Translations under genes and position numbers: made by a program
Assembly (NCBI GenBank): GCA_017305635.1
Contig: JAFKKF010000009.1
Span: forward strand, 62,001-126,000
Source of the DNA: Hyphomicrobiales bacterium
GTDB taxonomy: Bacteria; Pseudomonadota; Alphaproteobacteria; Rhizobiales; Kaistiaceae
Length of the DNA: 64,000 nucleotides
Direction: 5' to 3'
Shown: positions 23,589 through 33,300 of the stretch, one piece after another
Numbering within the stretch: the stretch's first letter is position 1
How the letters are laid out: the number at the start of each line of letters is the position of its first letter
Notes under the pieces: model-generated
Seen by the model: only the letters and a program-made list of their open reading frames with translations
What the model was told of the DNA's origin: nothing
Databases searched by the model: none

Positions 23589-25685
23589 ATGACAAAGACG
23601 CAGAAGACGACGACCAAGAAGATCGAGCTCGCGGCAACGCGGGACATTCCCTTCAACCAGCTGATCCTCAGCCAGGCGAACGTGCGCACGCTCAAGACCG
23701 GCGTGTCGATCGATGAACTTGCCGAGGACATCGCGCGGCGCGGTCTGCTGCAGAGCCTGTGTGTGCGGCCAGTGGCCGGCGCCGACGGCGAGCCGACCGG
23801 TATGTACGAAGTACCGGCCGGCGGGCGGCGTTACCGCGCGCTCGAAAAGCTGGTGAAGGACAAGCGCCTCGCCAAGACCGCGCCGGTGCCATGCATCGTG
23901 CGCGATGAAGGCGTGGCTGAGGAAGACTCACTCGCCGAGAACACGCAGCGCGAGGCGCTGCACCCGGTCGACCAGTTCCGCGCGTTCAAGACGCTGATCG
24001 ACAAGGGCCTGAGCGAAGAGGAGATCGCGGCGCGCTTCTTCGTGCCGGTCTCCGTCGTGAAGCAGCGCCTGCGCCTTGCCGCCGTATCGGAGAAGCTGCT
24101 CCAGGCTTACATCGCCGAGGAGATGACGCTTGAGCAGCTCATGGCCTTCACCGTCACCGGCGATCATGGGCGGCAGGAGCAGGTCTGGGAGCAGATCCGC
24201 GAGAGCTACAACGACGAGCCGTATTACATCCGGCGCGTCCTGACCGAAGGCGCGGTCAACGCCTCCGACCGCCGCGCCGTGTTCGTCGGCATCGATGCCT
24301 ACGCCGCCGCCGGCGGCACGGTCGTCCGCGACCTGTTCGAAAAGGACAACGGCGGCTGGCTTGAGGATGCGGCGCTGCTCGACCGGCTCGCGACCGAAAA
24401 GCTGAAGGCCGAAGCGCAGACGCTGGCCGCGGAAGGGTGGAAATGGATCGCCGCCGCGATCGACTTCCCCTACGGCCACAAGCAGGGCCTGCGGCGCCTT
24501 GTCGGCGAGACCGTCGCGATGAGCGAAGAGGAGGAGGCCGCCCGTGCCGCGCTCAACGAGGAATACGACCGTCTACAGGCCGAGCATGAGGACGCCGAGG
24601 AACTGCCCTACGATATCGATGAGCGCCTGGGCGAGCTCGAGCACATGATGGAGGCACTCGACGACCGCCCGGTGAAATACGATCCGGACGATATCGCCCG
24701 AGCCGGCGCGTTCATCAGCCTCGACCACGATGGCCGGCTCTATATCGAGCGCGGCTATCTCAAGCCGGAGGACGAAGTGCGACCTTCGCCGTCCGGGAAC
24801 GCGGAATCCGCATCGAACGATCCGACGGCAGCCGCCTCGCCGGACAAGCGTGTCGTCGTCATCACCGTCGGCGGCGAGCCGGACGATGGCGGCGAGGACG
24901 CGGACGACGGCGCGTTACGGCCGCTTTCGGACAAGCTGGTGATGGAGTTGACGGCGCAGAAAACCGTCGCACTCGGCGCCGAACTCGCGCGCCAGCCGGA
25001 CGTGGCTCTGCGCGCTGTCGTGCACGCGCTGACCCTCACGACGCTCTACCAGTTCGCGGCGGACGAAAGCTGCCTACAGGTTCGCGTCATGCTGCCGCCG
25101 CTGCGCAGCTCGATCCCAGACCCGGACGGCACGCCAGGTATGGCCGACCTCAATCAGTCAAGGGCCGACTGGTCGCACAGACTGCCCGAGCGCCCCGAGG
25201 GTCTGTGGTCCTGGTGTTTGTCCCAACAGAAGGAGATGCTGGAGGATCTCCTCGCCTTCGTCGCGGGACATCTCGTCGATGGCATCCGTCGCGCGCATGA
25301 GCGCCCGGATCATCGCCGCCTTCGCCACGCCGACGCGCTTGCTCGTGCCGTCGGTCTCGACATGGCGGCCGCCGGCTGGAAGCCGACCGATGGCAACTAT
25401 CTCGGCCGTGTTCCCAAGGCCCGCATCCTCGAAGCGGTGCGCGAGGGCAAGGGCGAAGGGTCGGCGCAGCTCATCGACCATCTCAAGAAGGGCGAAATGG
25501 TCAAGGAGGCCGAGCGGCTGCTGGACGGCACCGGCTGGCTGCCGGAGGTGTTGCGCGTTGCCGAGGAGGACGCTGCCTCTGTCGATGAGCCTGCGGCCGA
25601 CCTGCCGGATTTCCTCGCCGACGATGGCGAGGAAGACGCCGACGGCGAGTTGGCGGAAGAAGAAGAACTCGTCGCCGCCGAATAG
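23589..25685 (+). CDS. ParB/RepB/Spo0J-like nuclease-domain protein (ICE type)
   Basis: 698 residues, far longer than chromosomal ParB (~300). The N-terminal ParB domain (about 20-130) has LILSQANVRTLKTGVSIDEL, YEVPAGGRRYRALEKLV and EEDSLAENTQREALHPVDQF (the GGRRYRA and ENxQR motifs). A KorB/Spo0J-like HTH follows (LSEEEIAARFFVPVSVVKQR LRLAAVS). The rest is a long helical and acidic region with a terminal EDADGELAEEEELV tail. Proteins of this build head the accessory cluster of alphaproteobacterial ICEs and plasmids and are thought to aid maintenance or transfer. DNA target unknown. Confidence 0.85.
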   Translation: MTKTQKTTTKKIELAATRDIPFNQLILSQANVRTLKTGVSIDELAEDIARRGLLQSLCVRPVAGADGEPTGMYEVPAGGRRYRALEKLVKDKRLAKTAPVPCIVRDEGVAEEDSLAENTQREALHPVDQFRAFKTLIDKGLSEEEIAARFFVPVSVVKQRLRLAAVSEKLLQAYIAEEMTLEQLMAFTVTGDHGRQEQVWEQIRESYNDEPYYIRRVLTEGAVNASDRRAVFVGIDAYAAAGGTVVRDLFEKDNGGWLEDAALLDRLATEKLKAEAQTLAAEGWKWIAAAIDFPYGHKQGLRRLVGETVAMSEEEEAARAALNEEYDRLQAEHEDAEELPYDIDERLGELEHMMEALDDRPVKYDPDDIARAGAFISLDHDGRLYIERGYLKPEDEVRPSPSGNAESASNDPTAAASPDKRVVVITVGGEPDDGGEDADDGALRPLSDKLVMELTAQKTVALGAELARQPDVALRAVVHALTLTTLYQFAADESCLQVRVMLPPLRSSIPDPDGTPGMADLNQSRADWSHRLPERPEGLWSWCLSQQKEMLEDLLAFVAGHLVDGIRRAHERPDHRRLRHADALARAVGLDMAAAGWKPTDGNYLGRVPKARILEAVREGKGEGSAQLIDHLKKGEMVKEAERLLDGTGWLPEVLRVAEEDAASVDEPAADLPDFLADDGEEDADGELAEEEELVAAE

Positions 25686-25771
25686 CGGCCTTCCTGACCT
25701 CTGACCCACACAGCCCGGCCGCCGGCATCCCCGGCGCGCCGGGCGATTCATTTCATGAAAGGAGCCATCCC

Positions 25772-26191
25772 ATGGCCGACTACTTCACTCAATTTTCCTG
25801 CATGTTCGACGTCGGCACGCCGGAAAACGCGCGTCGCGCGATCGAACTCTTTCAATCCTACAGCGATCGTCTTGACGAGGAGGGCTCGACGCTTCCCGGC
25901 TTCGCCTTTGTCCTCGATCCGGCGGGCGGCGGCACCGCGCTCTGGATTCACGACGACGGCTGCGGCGACATTGGCCAGGTGACGGAATTCGTCATCGAAT
26001 GCGCGAAGGCCCTCGGCCTCAAGGGCCGCTGGGGCTTCGAATGGTGCCAAACCTGCAGCAGGCCGCGCACCGGCGCGTTCGGTGGCGGTGCCCAGGTTAT
26101 CGACCTTGAGACCGGCGATCATGACACCTGGATATGCACGAGCGACTGGCTTCACCGGCAACTCGCCGTCGATGCCGGCGTGCGGGAGTAA
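25772..26191 (+). CDS. Hypothetical ICE protein
   Basis: 139 residues, with a strong ribosome site (GAAAGGAGCC). Compact acidic sequence: MADYFTQFSCMFDVGTPENA, FVLDPAGGGTALWIHDDGCG, FEWCQTCSRPRTGAFGGGAQ, IDLETGDHDTWICTSDWL. The CxxC plus another Cys could bind metal. No membrane segment. It is the first of two small genes after the ParB-like gene; role unknown. Confidence 0.7.
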   Translation: MADYFTQFSCMFDVGTPENARRAIELFQSYSDRLDEEGSTLPGFAFVLDPAGGGTALWIHDDGCGDIGQVTEFVIECAKALGLKGRWGFEWCQTCSRPRTGAFGGGAQVIDLETGDHDTWICTSDWLHRQLAVDAGVRE

Positions 26192-26196
26192 CCGCC

Positions 26197-26841
26197 ATGG
26201 CTCACATCGTTGAAACCACCGTCTATGAACTCCATGAACTCTCCGACGCCGCGAAGGACAAGGCCCGCGACTGGTTCCGCGAAGGCGTGGGCGATTGGGA
26301 CTGGCACGACTTCATCTTCGAGGACTTCGAGGAGATCTGCCGCATCCTCGGCATCGAACTCCGCACGCACTCCGTTCGCCTGATGGGCGGCGGCACGCGT
26401 CAGAAGTCCTGTATCTGGTTCACCGGATTCTCTTCGCAGGGTGACGGCGCGTGCTTTGAGGGCTCTTATCGATATGAGAGCAAATCACCCCGGCGCATTC
26501 GGGAGCACGCGCCACAGGATGCCGAACTCCACCGCATTGCCGACTGCCTCTTCGAAATCCAGCGCGACAACTTCTTCCAGCTCCACGCCGGCATCAGCCA
26601 CCGCGGCCGTTACTGCCACGCCTATTCGATGGAGATTTCCGTCGAGCGCGACAGCCCCTTCTATCAGGACATGACGGCGAAAGCGGAAGACGCCGTGATC
26701 GAGGCGCTGCGCGATCTCGCCCATTGGCTCTATCGCCAGCTTGAACGCGAGTGGGACTACATGATGAGCGACGAGTACGCCGACGAAGGCATCGCCGCGA
26801 ACGGCTACACCTTCACCGAAAGCGGCAGGCGTTTCGGCTGA
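26197..26841 (+). CDS. Hypothetical protein, antitoxin-of-stability-system-like
   Basis: 214 residues from ATG 26197. Acidic and aromatic-rich: TTVYELHELSDAAKDKARDW, WHDFIFEDFEEICRILGIEL, IWFTGFSSQGDGACFEGSYR, DLAHWLYRQLEREWDYMMSD, and a conserved-looking end DEGIAANGYTFTESGRR. Similar proteins occur on plasmids and phages and are often labelled antitoxin of a stability system, without proven function. No toxin partner is visible beside it. Confidence 0.65.
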   Translation: MAHIVETTVYELHELSDAAKDKARDWFREGVGDWDWHDFIFEDFEEICRILGIELRTHSVRLMGGGTRQKSCIWFTGFSSQGDGACFEGSYRYESKSPRRIREHAPQDAELHRIADCLFEIQRDNFFQLHAGISHRGRYCHAYSMEISVERDSPFYQDMTAKAEDAVIEALRDLAHWLYRQLEREWDYMMSDEYADEGIAANGYTFTESGRRFG

Positions 26842-26930
26842 GCCGAATTATACAAACAAGCCCGACAAAATGCCCAATTTCCACAACCAACTTGCAGGAA
26901 ATGGAGGTGTTACAGTAAAATAGATAAATC

Positions 26931-27488
26931 ATGGAAAGTAATATAGATGACATACCATATATAATACGCAGGGCAAATTTAACGGACGCAGAACGGATAT
27001 CAGAGATAAGTAATATTTCGTTCCACGAATACTTATCGTTCACGCCAGCGTCTGTTAGGCGTATCATTGGCGATCACCCACAGGTAAGCCTTCTTGTGGC
27101 CGAGTACGAAGGCTCGGTCGCAGGCTACATCTTCACTATTCCACAAGACGGAAGCACTGACAGGGTGACGTTTCAGGCCGACGAACAGTGCGTTGCACAA
27201 ATAGCCGGATTAGCCGTTCATCCGAGCTTTCGCGGACAGGCGATCGGAAGCGCTCTTATTGACTCCGCGCTATCGGCAGCCGCGCAATTTTCTGGCTGCC
27301 GGCGGATCATTGCCGAGACCAATCCGACCAACGTCGCTGCTCAGTCAGCGCTCCTGAAGGCCGGTTTCACCGCGCTCGAAAGACTAAAAGCGTACTATCC
27401 CGATCACGTCGATGCGATCCGCTACGAACGGCGGTTGACACTCGGCCGGCAGCCTCGCCTCGCTCCTTCCCGACCAGGGCCCCACTAG
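26931..27488 (+). CDS. GNAT-family N-acetyltransferase
   Basis: 185 residues. The GNAT core spans residues 10-150: YIIRRANLTDAERISEISNI, LLVAEYEGSVAGYIFTIP, acetyl-CoA loop VAQIAGLAVHPSFRGQAIGS, and ETNPTNVAAQSALLKAGFTA. The first ~40 codons are AT-rich compared with neighbours, a sign of separate acquisition. A promoter-like TTGCAG-N18-TAAAAT ends ten bases before ATG 26931, which would make a nearly leaderless mRNA. The stop shares the CTAG at 27485-27488 with the convergent radical-SAM gene. The acceptor substrate is unknown. Confidence 0.85.
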   Translation: MESNIDDIPYIIRRANLTDAERISEISNISFHEYLSFTPASVRRIIGDHPQVSLLVAEYEGSVAGYIFTIPQDGSTDRVTFQADEQCVAQIAGLAVHPSFRGQAIGSALIDSALSAAAQFSGCRRIIAETNPTNVAAQSALLKAGFTALERLKAYYPDHVDAIRYERRLTLGRQPRLAPSRPGPH

Positions 27489-28408
27489 CCTGGCCGGCAA
27501 ATCGAACAGCCGCTGGGAGCGCATGGCCCTGGCCCGAGGTTAGGTCCGCATGAGTTGTATGGGCCGCAGACTTGAGGCTGGCATACGCTCGTGCCCTGTC
27601 TTCCCATGACCGCCTCACGATAGATCGCTTCGCGAACCTCCTGCAGTTCGGATGAGCACACAATCTCTGCCAACCGTGACTGCATGACGGAGCCAACACT
27701 CCATGCCTTTGACATGATGCAAGGAGATGCCCGGCCGTCCGGCCCAACGCAAAGTCTGGCGCCCGCGCACTGGCCGCAAAGCTCCGACATCTGGCTGCCG
27801 GCCGAGTGCGAGCCGCGTCCTATTCGTCTGATGCCATCGGAACCGACAACTGGGACTCCCATGTTGCGGAGAAAAGCCATTGTCTCTGGAACGATGTCGC
27901 GGTTCTCGTCCATGGCAATGACACTGGCGCGAACCGGAATGCCAGCCGCGACGAGTCTCCTCAGGTTCGCGACGGTTCGCGCAAAGCTGCCCGCGATCGT
28001 CGTCACCTTGTCATGCACGCCCGCCACATGCGCGTAGACCGATGTCGCCACTTCGACGCGATAACTCTTGAAGAGTGCGACCAGGTCATCCGTGAGCCTT
28101 GTTAGATTGGTGAAGACTTCGATGAGATCAAAGCCTTTCTCCCTGGCGTAACGGATCAGCAAGTCGAGGTCGCGGTTGAGTGTCGGTTCTCCGCCGATGA
28201 ACTGTACGCTTCCGCAGCCGAGTCCGTGCGCCTCATCAAGCAGCCGCACGTAGTCATGCGTCGTCAGGACATCATCCTCGTTTCCGCGCGGACCGGACTC
28301 CGCGTAACAGTGGACGCATCGCAAATTGCACTGGTTGGTGAGCTCCAGCCACAGGAAATCGAGTCCCGTTCCAATCCAGGGTGATCCATTTTGTTTGGGC
28401 ATCAACAT
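27485..28408 (-). CDS. Radical SAM protein with SPASM-like C-terminus
   Basis: 307 residues. Starts at ATG 28408 after AAAGGAGCGTTCG. The radical SAM cluster motif is LELTNQCNLRCVHCYAESGP (CxxxCxxC, about residues 23-30), followed by GSVQFIGGEPTLNRDLDLLI (GGEP motif). The C-terminal part has LCGQCAGARLCVGPDGRASP CIM, a SPASM-type auxiliary-cluster pattern, and ends in a Cys/Gly/Pro-rich tail (VCGPYNSCGPNLGPGPCAPS). Many such enzymes modify ribosomal peptides, but no convincing precursor gene is beside it. It converges with a GNAT gene and may act with it. Confidence 0.85.
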   Translation of the reverse strand: MLMPKQNGSPWIGTGLDFLWLELTNQCNLRCVHCYAESGPRGNEDDVLTTHDYVRLLDEAHGLGCGSVQFIGGEPTLNRDLDLLIRYAREKGFDLIEVFTNLTRLTDDLVALFKSYRVEVATSVYAHVAGVHDKVTTIAGSFARTVANLRRLVAAGIPVRASVIAMDENRDIVPETMAFLRNMGVPVVGSDGIRRIGRGSHSAGSQMSELCGQCAGARLCVGPDGRASPCIMSKAWSVGSVMQSRLAEIVCSSELQEVREAIYREAVMGRQGTSVCQPQVCGPYNSCGPNLGPGPCAPSGCSICRPG

Positions 28409-28583
28409 CGAACGCTCCTTTCGGTCTATCGTTCGGGCGGGTGAGAGCCGACGCAAGACTACCGCAACTGCCGGTGGTCAACAAAGCCGCAGACGCTGAA
28501 GACGCCAGACCGGGCAACTCGGCTCGTCGACAGCAGCTCCTTCTTCCCCTGCGGTGACTGCACGCTGGGCAACGACGTCGGGC

Positions 28584-28692
28584 GTGAGAGGAAGAGAGCG
28601 GGGGCCGGCAAGGGCGAGCCGGCATGGGTTTGAGAGAGAGCGCCTGTGCGGGCTCCACCCTTCAAACACGCTCTCTCGAAAAGAGACTTCCC
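28584..28692 (+). promoter_or_regulatory. Structured leader, copy 1 (before DUF3768)
   Basis: One of three related ~105-base leaders (others at 29081-29182 and 30196-30302). Shared blocks: GAGAGGAAGAGAG, GGCCGG, GCGAGCCGGCA, GAGAGAGCGCC, GCGGGCTC and a terminal CTCTC. Copy-specific pairing: GTTTGA (28628-28633) with TCAAAC (28662-28667), and AGAGAGCG with CGCTCTCT as outer stem. Could be a regulatory RNA or a single-stranded-DNA promoter active on entry; both are inference. Confidence 0.6.
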
Positions 28693-29055
28693 ATGACCGC
28701 ACTTAAGACCGATACGAACAAGATCGTCGAACTCAACGACCGTTTCCGCCTCAGCCTCGGCATTCCCGCCTTCAGTGGCGGCATTCCCGGCCAAGTCGTC
28801 ATGACCGCCGGCATCGCCGCGCTCCCCGCCGACGACATGACCGCCATCCTGACCAACGTGCGCGAATTCTCGGACTTCACGCCGGACAACGACCCGCGTG
28901 GCGAGCATGATTTTGGCTCGTTCGATCACGGCGGGCAGCGCGTGTTCTGGAAGATCGACTACTACGCGCCCGACATGGTCCACGGCAGCGAGAATCCTGC
29001 CGATCCGTGCAAGACGGTGCGCATTCTCACGATCATGCTCGCTTCCGAGTACTGA
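28693..29055 (+). CDS. DUF3768 protein
   Basis: 120 residues, a small soluble protein: KIVELNDRFRLSLGIPAFSG, GQVVMTAGIAALPADDMTAI, NDPRGEHDFGSFDHGGQRVF and WKIDYY, ending KTVRILTIMLASEY. The HDFG...W.IDYY pattern marks DUF3768, a family of unknown function found on alphaproteobacterial plasmids and ICEs near ArdC. It carries leader copy 1. Confidence 0.85.
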   Translation: MTALKTDTNKIVELNDRFRLSLGIPAFSGGIPGQVVMTAGIAALPADDMTAILTNVREFSDFTPDNDPRGEHDFGSFDHGGQRVFWKIDYYAPDMVHGSENPADPCKTVRILTIMLASEY

Positions 29056-29080
29056 CCGCCCTGCGCGCCGGCGCAGATAT

Positions 29081-29182
29081 GCGGGAGAGGAAGAGAGGGC
29101 CGGAACGGGACGAGCCGGCAGGTCCTAAGAGAGAGCGCCCGCGGGCTCGTCCCTTCAACCGGCTCTCTCCGAGACCCATCCC
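29081..29182 (+). promoter_or_regulatory. Structured leader, copy 2 (before ArdC)
   Basis: Second copy. It has a perfect 10-bp pairing GGGACGAGCC (29107-29116) with GGCTCGTCCC (29144-29153), and an outer stem AGAGAG..CCGG with CCGGCTCTCT. In copy 3 the equivalent right strand can instead form an inner hairpin, so two alternative folds are possible. Confidence 0.6.
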
Positions 29183-30184
29183 ATGATCAATACATCCATC
29201 GAGGCCGCGTCGGCGGCCGTCTCCGTTCCCGCATATCCCGAGGCTCCTGACACGATCCCGGCGGTTCGGTCCGCTTCACGGCAGAACATTTACGCCAGTG
29301 TCACCGCGCAGATTGTTGCCGAACTCGAGGCAGGCATCCGGCCGTGGATCAAGCCATGGCACGCCGAACACGCTGCAGGTCGCATCACACGCCCGCTCCG
29401 CCACAACGGCCAGCCTTATTCCGGCATCAACATTCTCATGCTTTGGGCGGCGGCGACCGCGCGCGGCTTTATCGCCCCGATCTGGATGACCTTTCGCCAG
29501 GCGCAGGAACTCGGCGCCCATGTGCGTAAGGGCGAAAAGGGCTCGCCCGTTGTTTACGCGAACACGGTAAGCCGCCCGGAAATCGACAACGACACCGGCG
29601 AGGAGACCGAGCACGCGATCCCCTACATGAAGGCGTATACCGTCTTCAATGTCGAGCAAATCGACGCTCTGCCCGCCCACTACTACGCAAAGGCCGAGCC
29701 GCGCTTCGATCCGCCCGGGCGCATCGCCCGCGCCGAAGCCTTCTTCGCGTCGCTGGAGTTCGACATCCGCCACGGTGGCAACCAGGCTTACTACGCCGTC
29801 ACGAACGACTACGTGCAGATGCCGCCCTTCGAGGCTTTCCGTGACGCCGAAAGCTATTACAGCACCCTCGGCCACGAATGTTGCCACGCAACGCGGCACC
29901 CGCTCCGGCTCGACCGCGACTTCGGCCGCAAGCGCTGGGGCGATGAAGGCTATGCGATCGAGGAGCTCGTTGCCGAGTTGGGCGCGGCGTTCCTTTGTGC
30001 GGACCTCGAACTCACCCCGGAGGTGCGCGACGATCACAGCGCTTACATCGCCTCCTGGCTCAAAGTCCTGAAAGACGACAAGCGCGCCATCTTCGCAGCC
30101 GCCGCCCACGCGCAGCGCGCCGTGGACTTTCTTCGTGCACTGCAACCGCATGCCGGAGCGGTGCCTGAAAGTCGGGCCGCCTGA
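29183..30184 (+). CDS. ardC: ArdC-family antirestriction / ssDNA-binding metallopeptidase-like protein
   Basis: 333 residues. The N-terminal ArdC ssDNA-binding domain (about 30-150) has SRQNIYASVTAQIVAELEAG, RPWIKPWHAE, YSGINILMLWAAATARGFIA and HVRKGEKGSPVVYA. The C-terminal zincin-like domain has SYYSTLGHECCHATRHPLRL (HExxH with Cys at x positions, about residue 231) and EELVAELGAAFLCADLEL. ArdC proteins protect incoming conjugative DNA from restriction. It follows leader copy 2 and precedes the Strawberry-notch-like gene in the usual ICE order. Confidence 0.9.
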   Translation: MINTSIEAASAAVSVPAYPEAPDTIPAVRSASRQNIYASVTAQIVAELEAGIRPWIKPWHAEHAAGRITRPLRHNGQPYSGINILMLWAAATARGFIAPIWMTFRQAQELGAHVRKGEKGSPVVYANTVSRPEIDNDTGEETEHAIPYMKAYTVFNVEQIDALPAHYYAKAEPRFDPPGRIARAEAFFASLEFDIRHGGNQAYYAVTNDYVQMPPFEAFRDAESYYSTLGHECCHATRHPLRLDRDFGRKRWGDEGYAIEELVAELGAAFLCADLELTPEVRDDHSAYIASWLKVLKDDKRAIFAAAAHAQRAVDFLRALQPHAGAVPESRAA

Positions 30185-30195
30185 GGTAACCGCCG

Positions 30196-30302
30196 CGCGA
30201 GAGGAAGAGAGGGCCGGAACGGGGCGAGCCGGCAGGGGTCTTAAGAGAGAGCGCCCTTGCGGGCTCGTCTCTTAAACCGGCTCTCCGCAAGGACTTCATT
30301 CC
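30196..30302 (+). promoter_or_regulatory. Structured leader, copy 3 (before Strawberry-notch-like gene)
   Basis: Third copy, with TTAAGAGA (30241-30248) and TCTCTTAA (30268-30275) pairing around GCGCCC-TTGC-GGGC, and outer GAGAG..CCGG with CCGGCTCTC. The paired bases differ from those in copies 1 and 2 while pairing is kept, which supports structure. Confidence 0.6.
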
Positions 30303-33300
30303 ATGAACGCTCTTGACTTCGCGGCCGCCAGCGCGGCCGTTTCCGATTCCGCACTTTCTTCTCAAACTCCTGACTTCGACCGTTCCGTCGCGATCTTCGG
30401 CGCGGCGGAAGGTCTCCCGCCGCTTCTCGCGGCGGGACGTGCGATCACTTCCCATGCGTTGCGCGACGCGATGACTGCCGCCTTTGGCGGCACGGACGCG
30501 CAAGGCTTCTGGCAGTGGAAGGACGCTTACGAAGCCTGCGAGACCGCGCAGGTCCTCTTCCTGCGCAAGTACGGCGCGGCGATGCAGGCCAAGGCCGGCG
30601 ATCCCGCCGTCCTCCTCGGCATGCTGCAAAAGCTCGCCGGCCTGCTCCCCTCCCACACGAAGCGCACTGCGGAAAGCGAGGCGCTGCAGCAGCTCTCGAC
30701 GCCGCTGCCCCTCGCTTTCATCGCCGCGCGGGCCGCCGGCCTCATCCCCTCCGATATCGTCCTTGAACCCTCCGCCGGCACGGGCATGCTCGCGATCTTC
30801 GCCGCGCTTGCGGGCGGCAGGCTCGCGCTGAACGAGCCCGCGGACACGCGGGCGGGATTGCTCGGGTATTCCTTTCCCGGCGTTGCCGTCACCCGGCACG
30901 ACGCCGCGCATCTTCATGATTATCTCGATGCGGCGCTTGTTCCGTCCGTCGTCCTGATGAACCCGCCATTCTCCGCCGGGGCGAAGGTGGACGGGCGGGT
31001 CGCCGACGCGGCGCTCCGCCATATCTCCTCGGCCCTCGCGCGATTGCCCGACGGCGGCCGGCTTGTCGCGATCACCGGCGCGAACCTCTCCCCCGACAAC
31101 CCGTCCTGGCGCGACGCTTTCATCAGGCTGCAGGACCGCGCGAGCGTGGTCTTCTCGGCGGGGATCGACGGCAAGCTCTATGCCCGCCACGGCACCACGG
31201 TCGATACGCGCCTGACCGTCATCGACAAGGTTCCCTCCGAGCGGGCCGACACGTTCCCCGCATCGCCCGGCTTGGCCAAAGACGCGCCGACCCTGCTTTC
31301 ATGGGTGCAGGCGCACGTCCCGCCGCGCCGTCCCTGCACCGGCGCGAACATGCCGGAGACGCCTGCCCTCACGGCTGCGACCCGCGCCGTTCGCCCGGCG
31401 GTAAAACCGAAGCCGGCGACGCCCGACACGACCGCGACCGAGCTCACCTACGAGACTTGCGATTGGGCTCCGTCCAAAAGCGGCCGCCTCCGCGAAACGA
31501 TCTACGAGCCCTACGGCCTGCAATCGATCCGCATCCCCGGCGTGGCCGCCCATCCGACTGCGCTCGTCCAGTCCGCTGCGATGGCCTCGGTCGCCCCGCC
31601 TAAACCGTCGTACCGCCCGCATCTCCCTGCAGCCGTCATCACGGACGGCCTGCTCTCGGACGCACAGCTCGAGAGCGTCATCTACGCGGGCGAAGCGCAT
31701 TCCGGCCATCTTGCCGGCACGTGGGTCGTCGATGAGACGTTCGATAATATCGCGGCCGCGCCCGAGGATGCCGAAAACGCCGTGCGCTTCCGCCGCGGCT
31801 GGTTCCTCGGCGATGGCACCGGCGCGGGCAAGGGGCGGCAGGCCGCGGGCATCCTGCTCGATAACTGGCTCAAGGGCCGGCGCCGGGCGCTCTGGATCTC
31901 CAAGTCCGACAAGCTGATCGAGGACGCTCAGCGCGACTGGTCGGCGCTCGGGCAGGAGCGGCTTCTGATCCAGCCGCTCTCGCGCTTCCGGCAGGGCACG
32001 CCGATCACGCTCGCCGAAGGCATCCTGTTCACGACCTACGCAACGATCCGCTCGCAGGAGCGCGAAGGAAAGGCGTCGCGCGTCGCGCAGATCGTCGCGT
32101 GGCTTGGACGCGACTTCGACGGGGTCATTATTTTTGACGAGGCGCATGCCATGGGTAACGCCGCGCCGGGCAAGGGTGAGCGGGGCGATGTTGCCGCCTC
32201 GCAGCAGGGCAAAGCCGGCCTTCGCCTGCAGCACGCGCTGCCCAACGCCCGTGTCGTCTACGTCTCGGCGACCGGCGCAACCGGCGTCCAGAACCTCGCT
32301 TATGCCCAGCGTCTCGGCCTTTGGGGCGGCGAGGATTTCCCGTTCGCGACGCGGGCCGAGTTCGTGCAGGCGGTCGAGGCCGGCGGCGTCGCCGCGATGG
32401 AGGTGCTCGCCCGCGATCTCAAGGCCCTTGGGCTCTACGCCGCGCGCTCGCTTTCGTATGAGGGCGTCGAATACGAGCTGACCGAGCACACGCTCACCGA
32501 GGAGCAGATCGCGATCTACGACGCCTATGCCGGCGCGTTCCAGATCATTCACCGGAACCTGGATGCCGCCATGGAGGCGGCGAACATCACCTCGGCTTCG
32601 GGAACGCTGAACGCGCAGGCGAAGTCCGCCGCCCGGTCGGCCTTCGAGTCGAGCAAGCAGCGCTTCTTCGCCCACCTCATCACCTCGATGAAGACACCGA
32701 CGCTGATCCGTAGCATCGAGCGCGATCTGACGGATGGCCACGCCGCCGTCGTGCAGATCGTCTCGACCGGCGAAGCGCTGATGGAACGCCGGCTCGCCGG
32801 GATCCCGACCGAGGAGTGGAACGACATCCAGGTCGACATCACGCCGCGCGAGTATGTGCTCGACTACCTGCTTCACTCATTCCCGACGCAGCTCTTCGAG
32901 CAATTCTCGGACGAGGAAGGGAACATCTGCTCCCGTCCGGTCGAGATCGACGGCCAGCCGGTGCAGTGCCGCGAGGCCGTGGAGCGCCGTGATGAGCTGA
33001 TCGCGCATCTGGCCTCGCTCCCGCCCGTTCCCGGCGCGCTCGACCAGATCGTCCAGCGCTTCGGTACCGATGAAGTCGCCGAAGTCACCGGCCGCTCGCG
33101 CCGGATCGTGCGAAGGAACGGCAGCGACGGCATCGCGCGTCTCGCCGTCGAGAACCGCGCCGGATCGGCCAACCTTGCCGAGGCGCAGGCGTTTCAGGAT
33201 GACGAGAAGCGCATTCTTGTCTTTTCGGACGCGGGTGGGACCGGCCGCAGTTATCACGCCGATCTTGGCGCGAGGAACCGGCGCCTGCGCGTGCACTACA

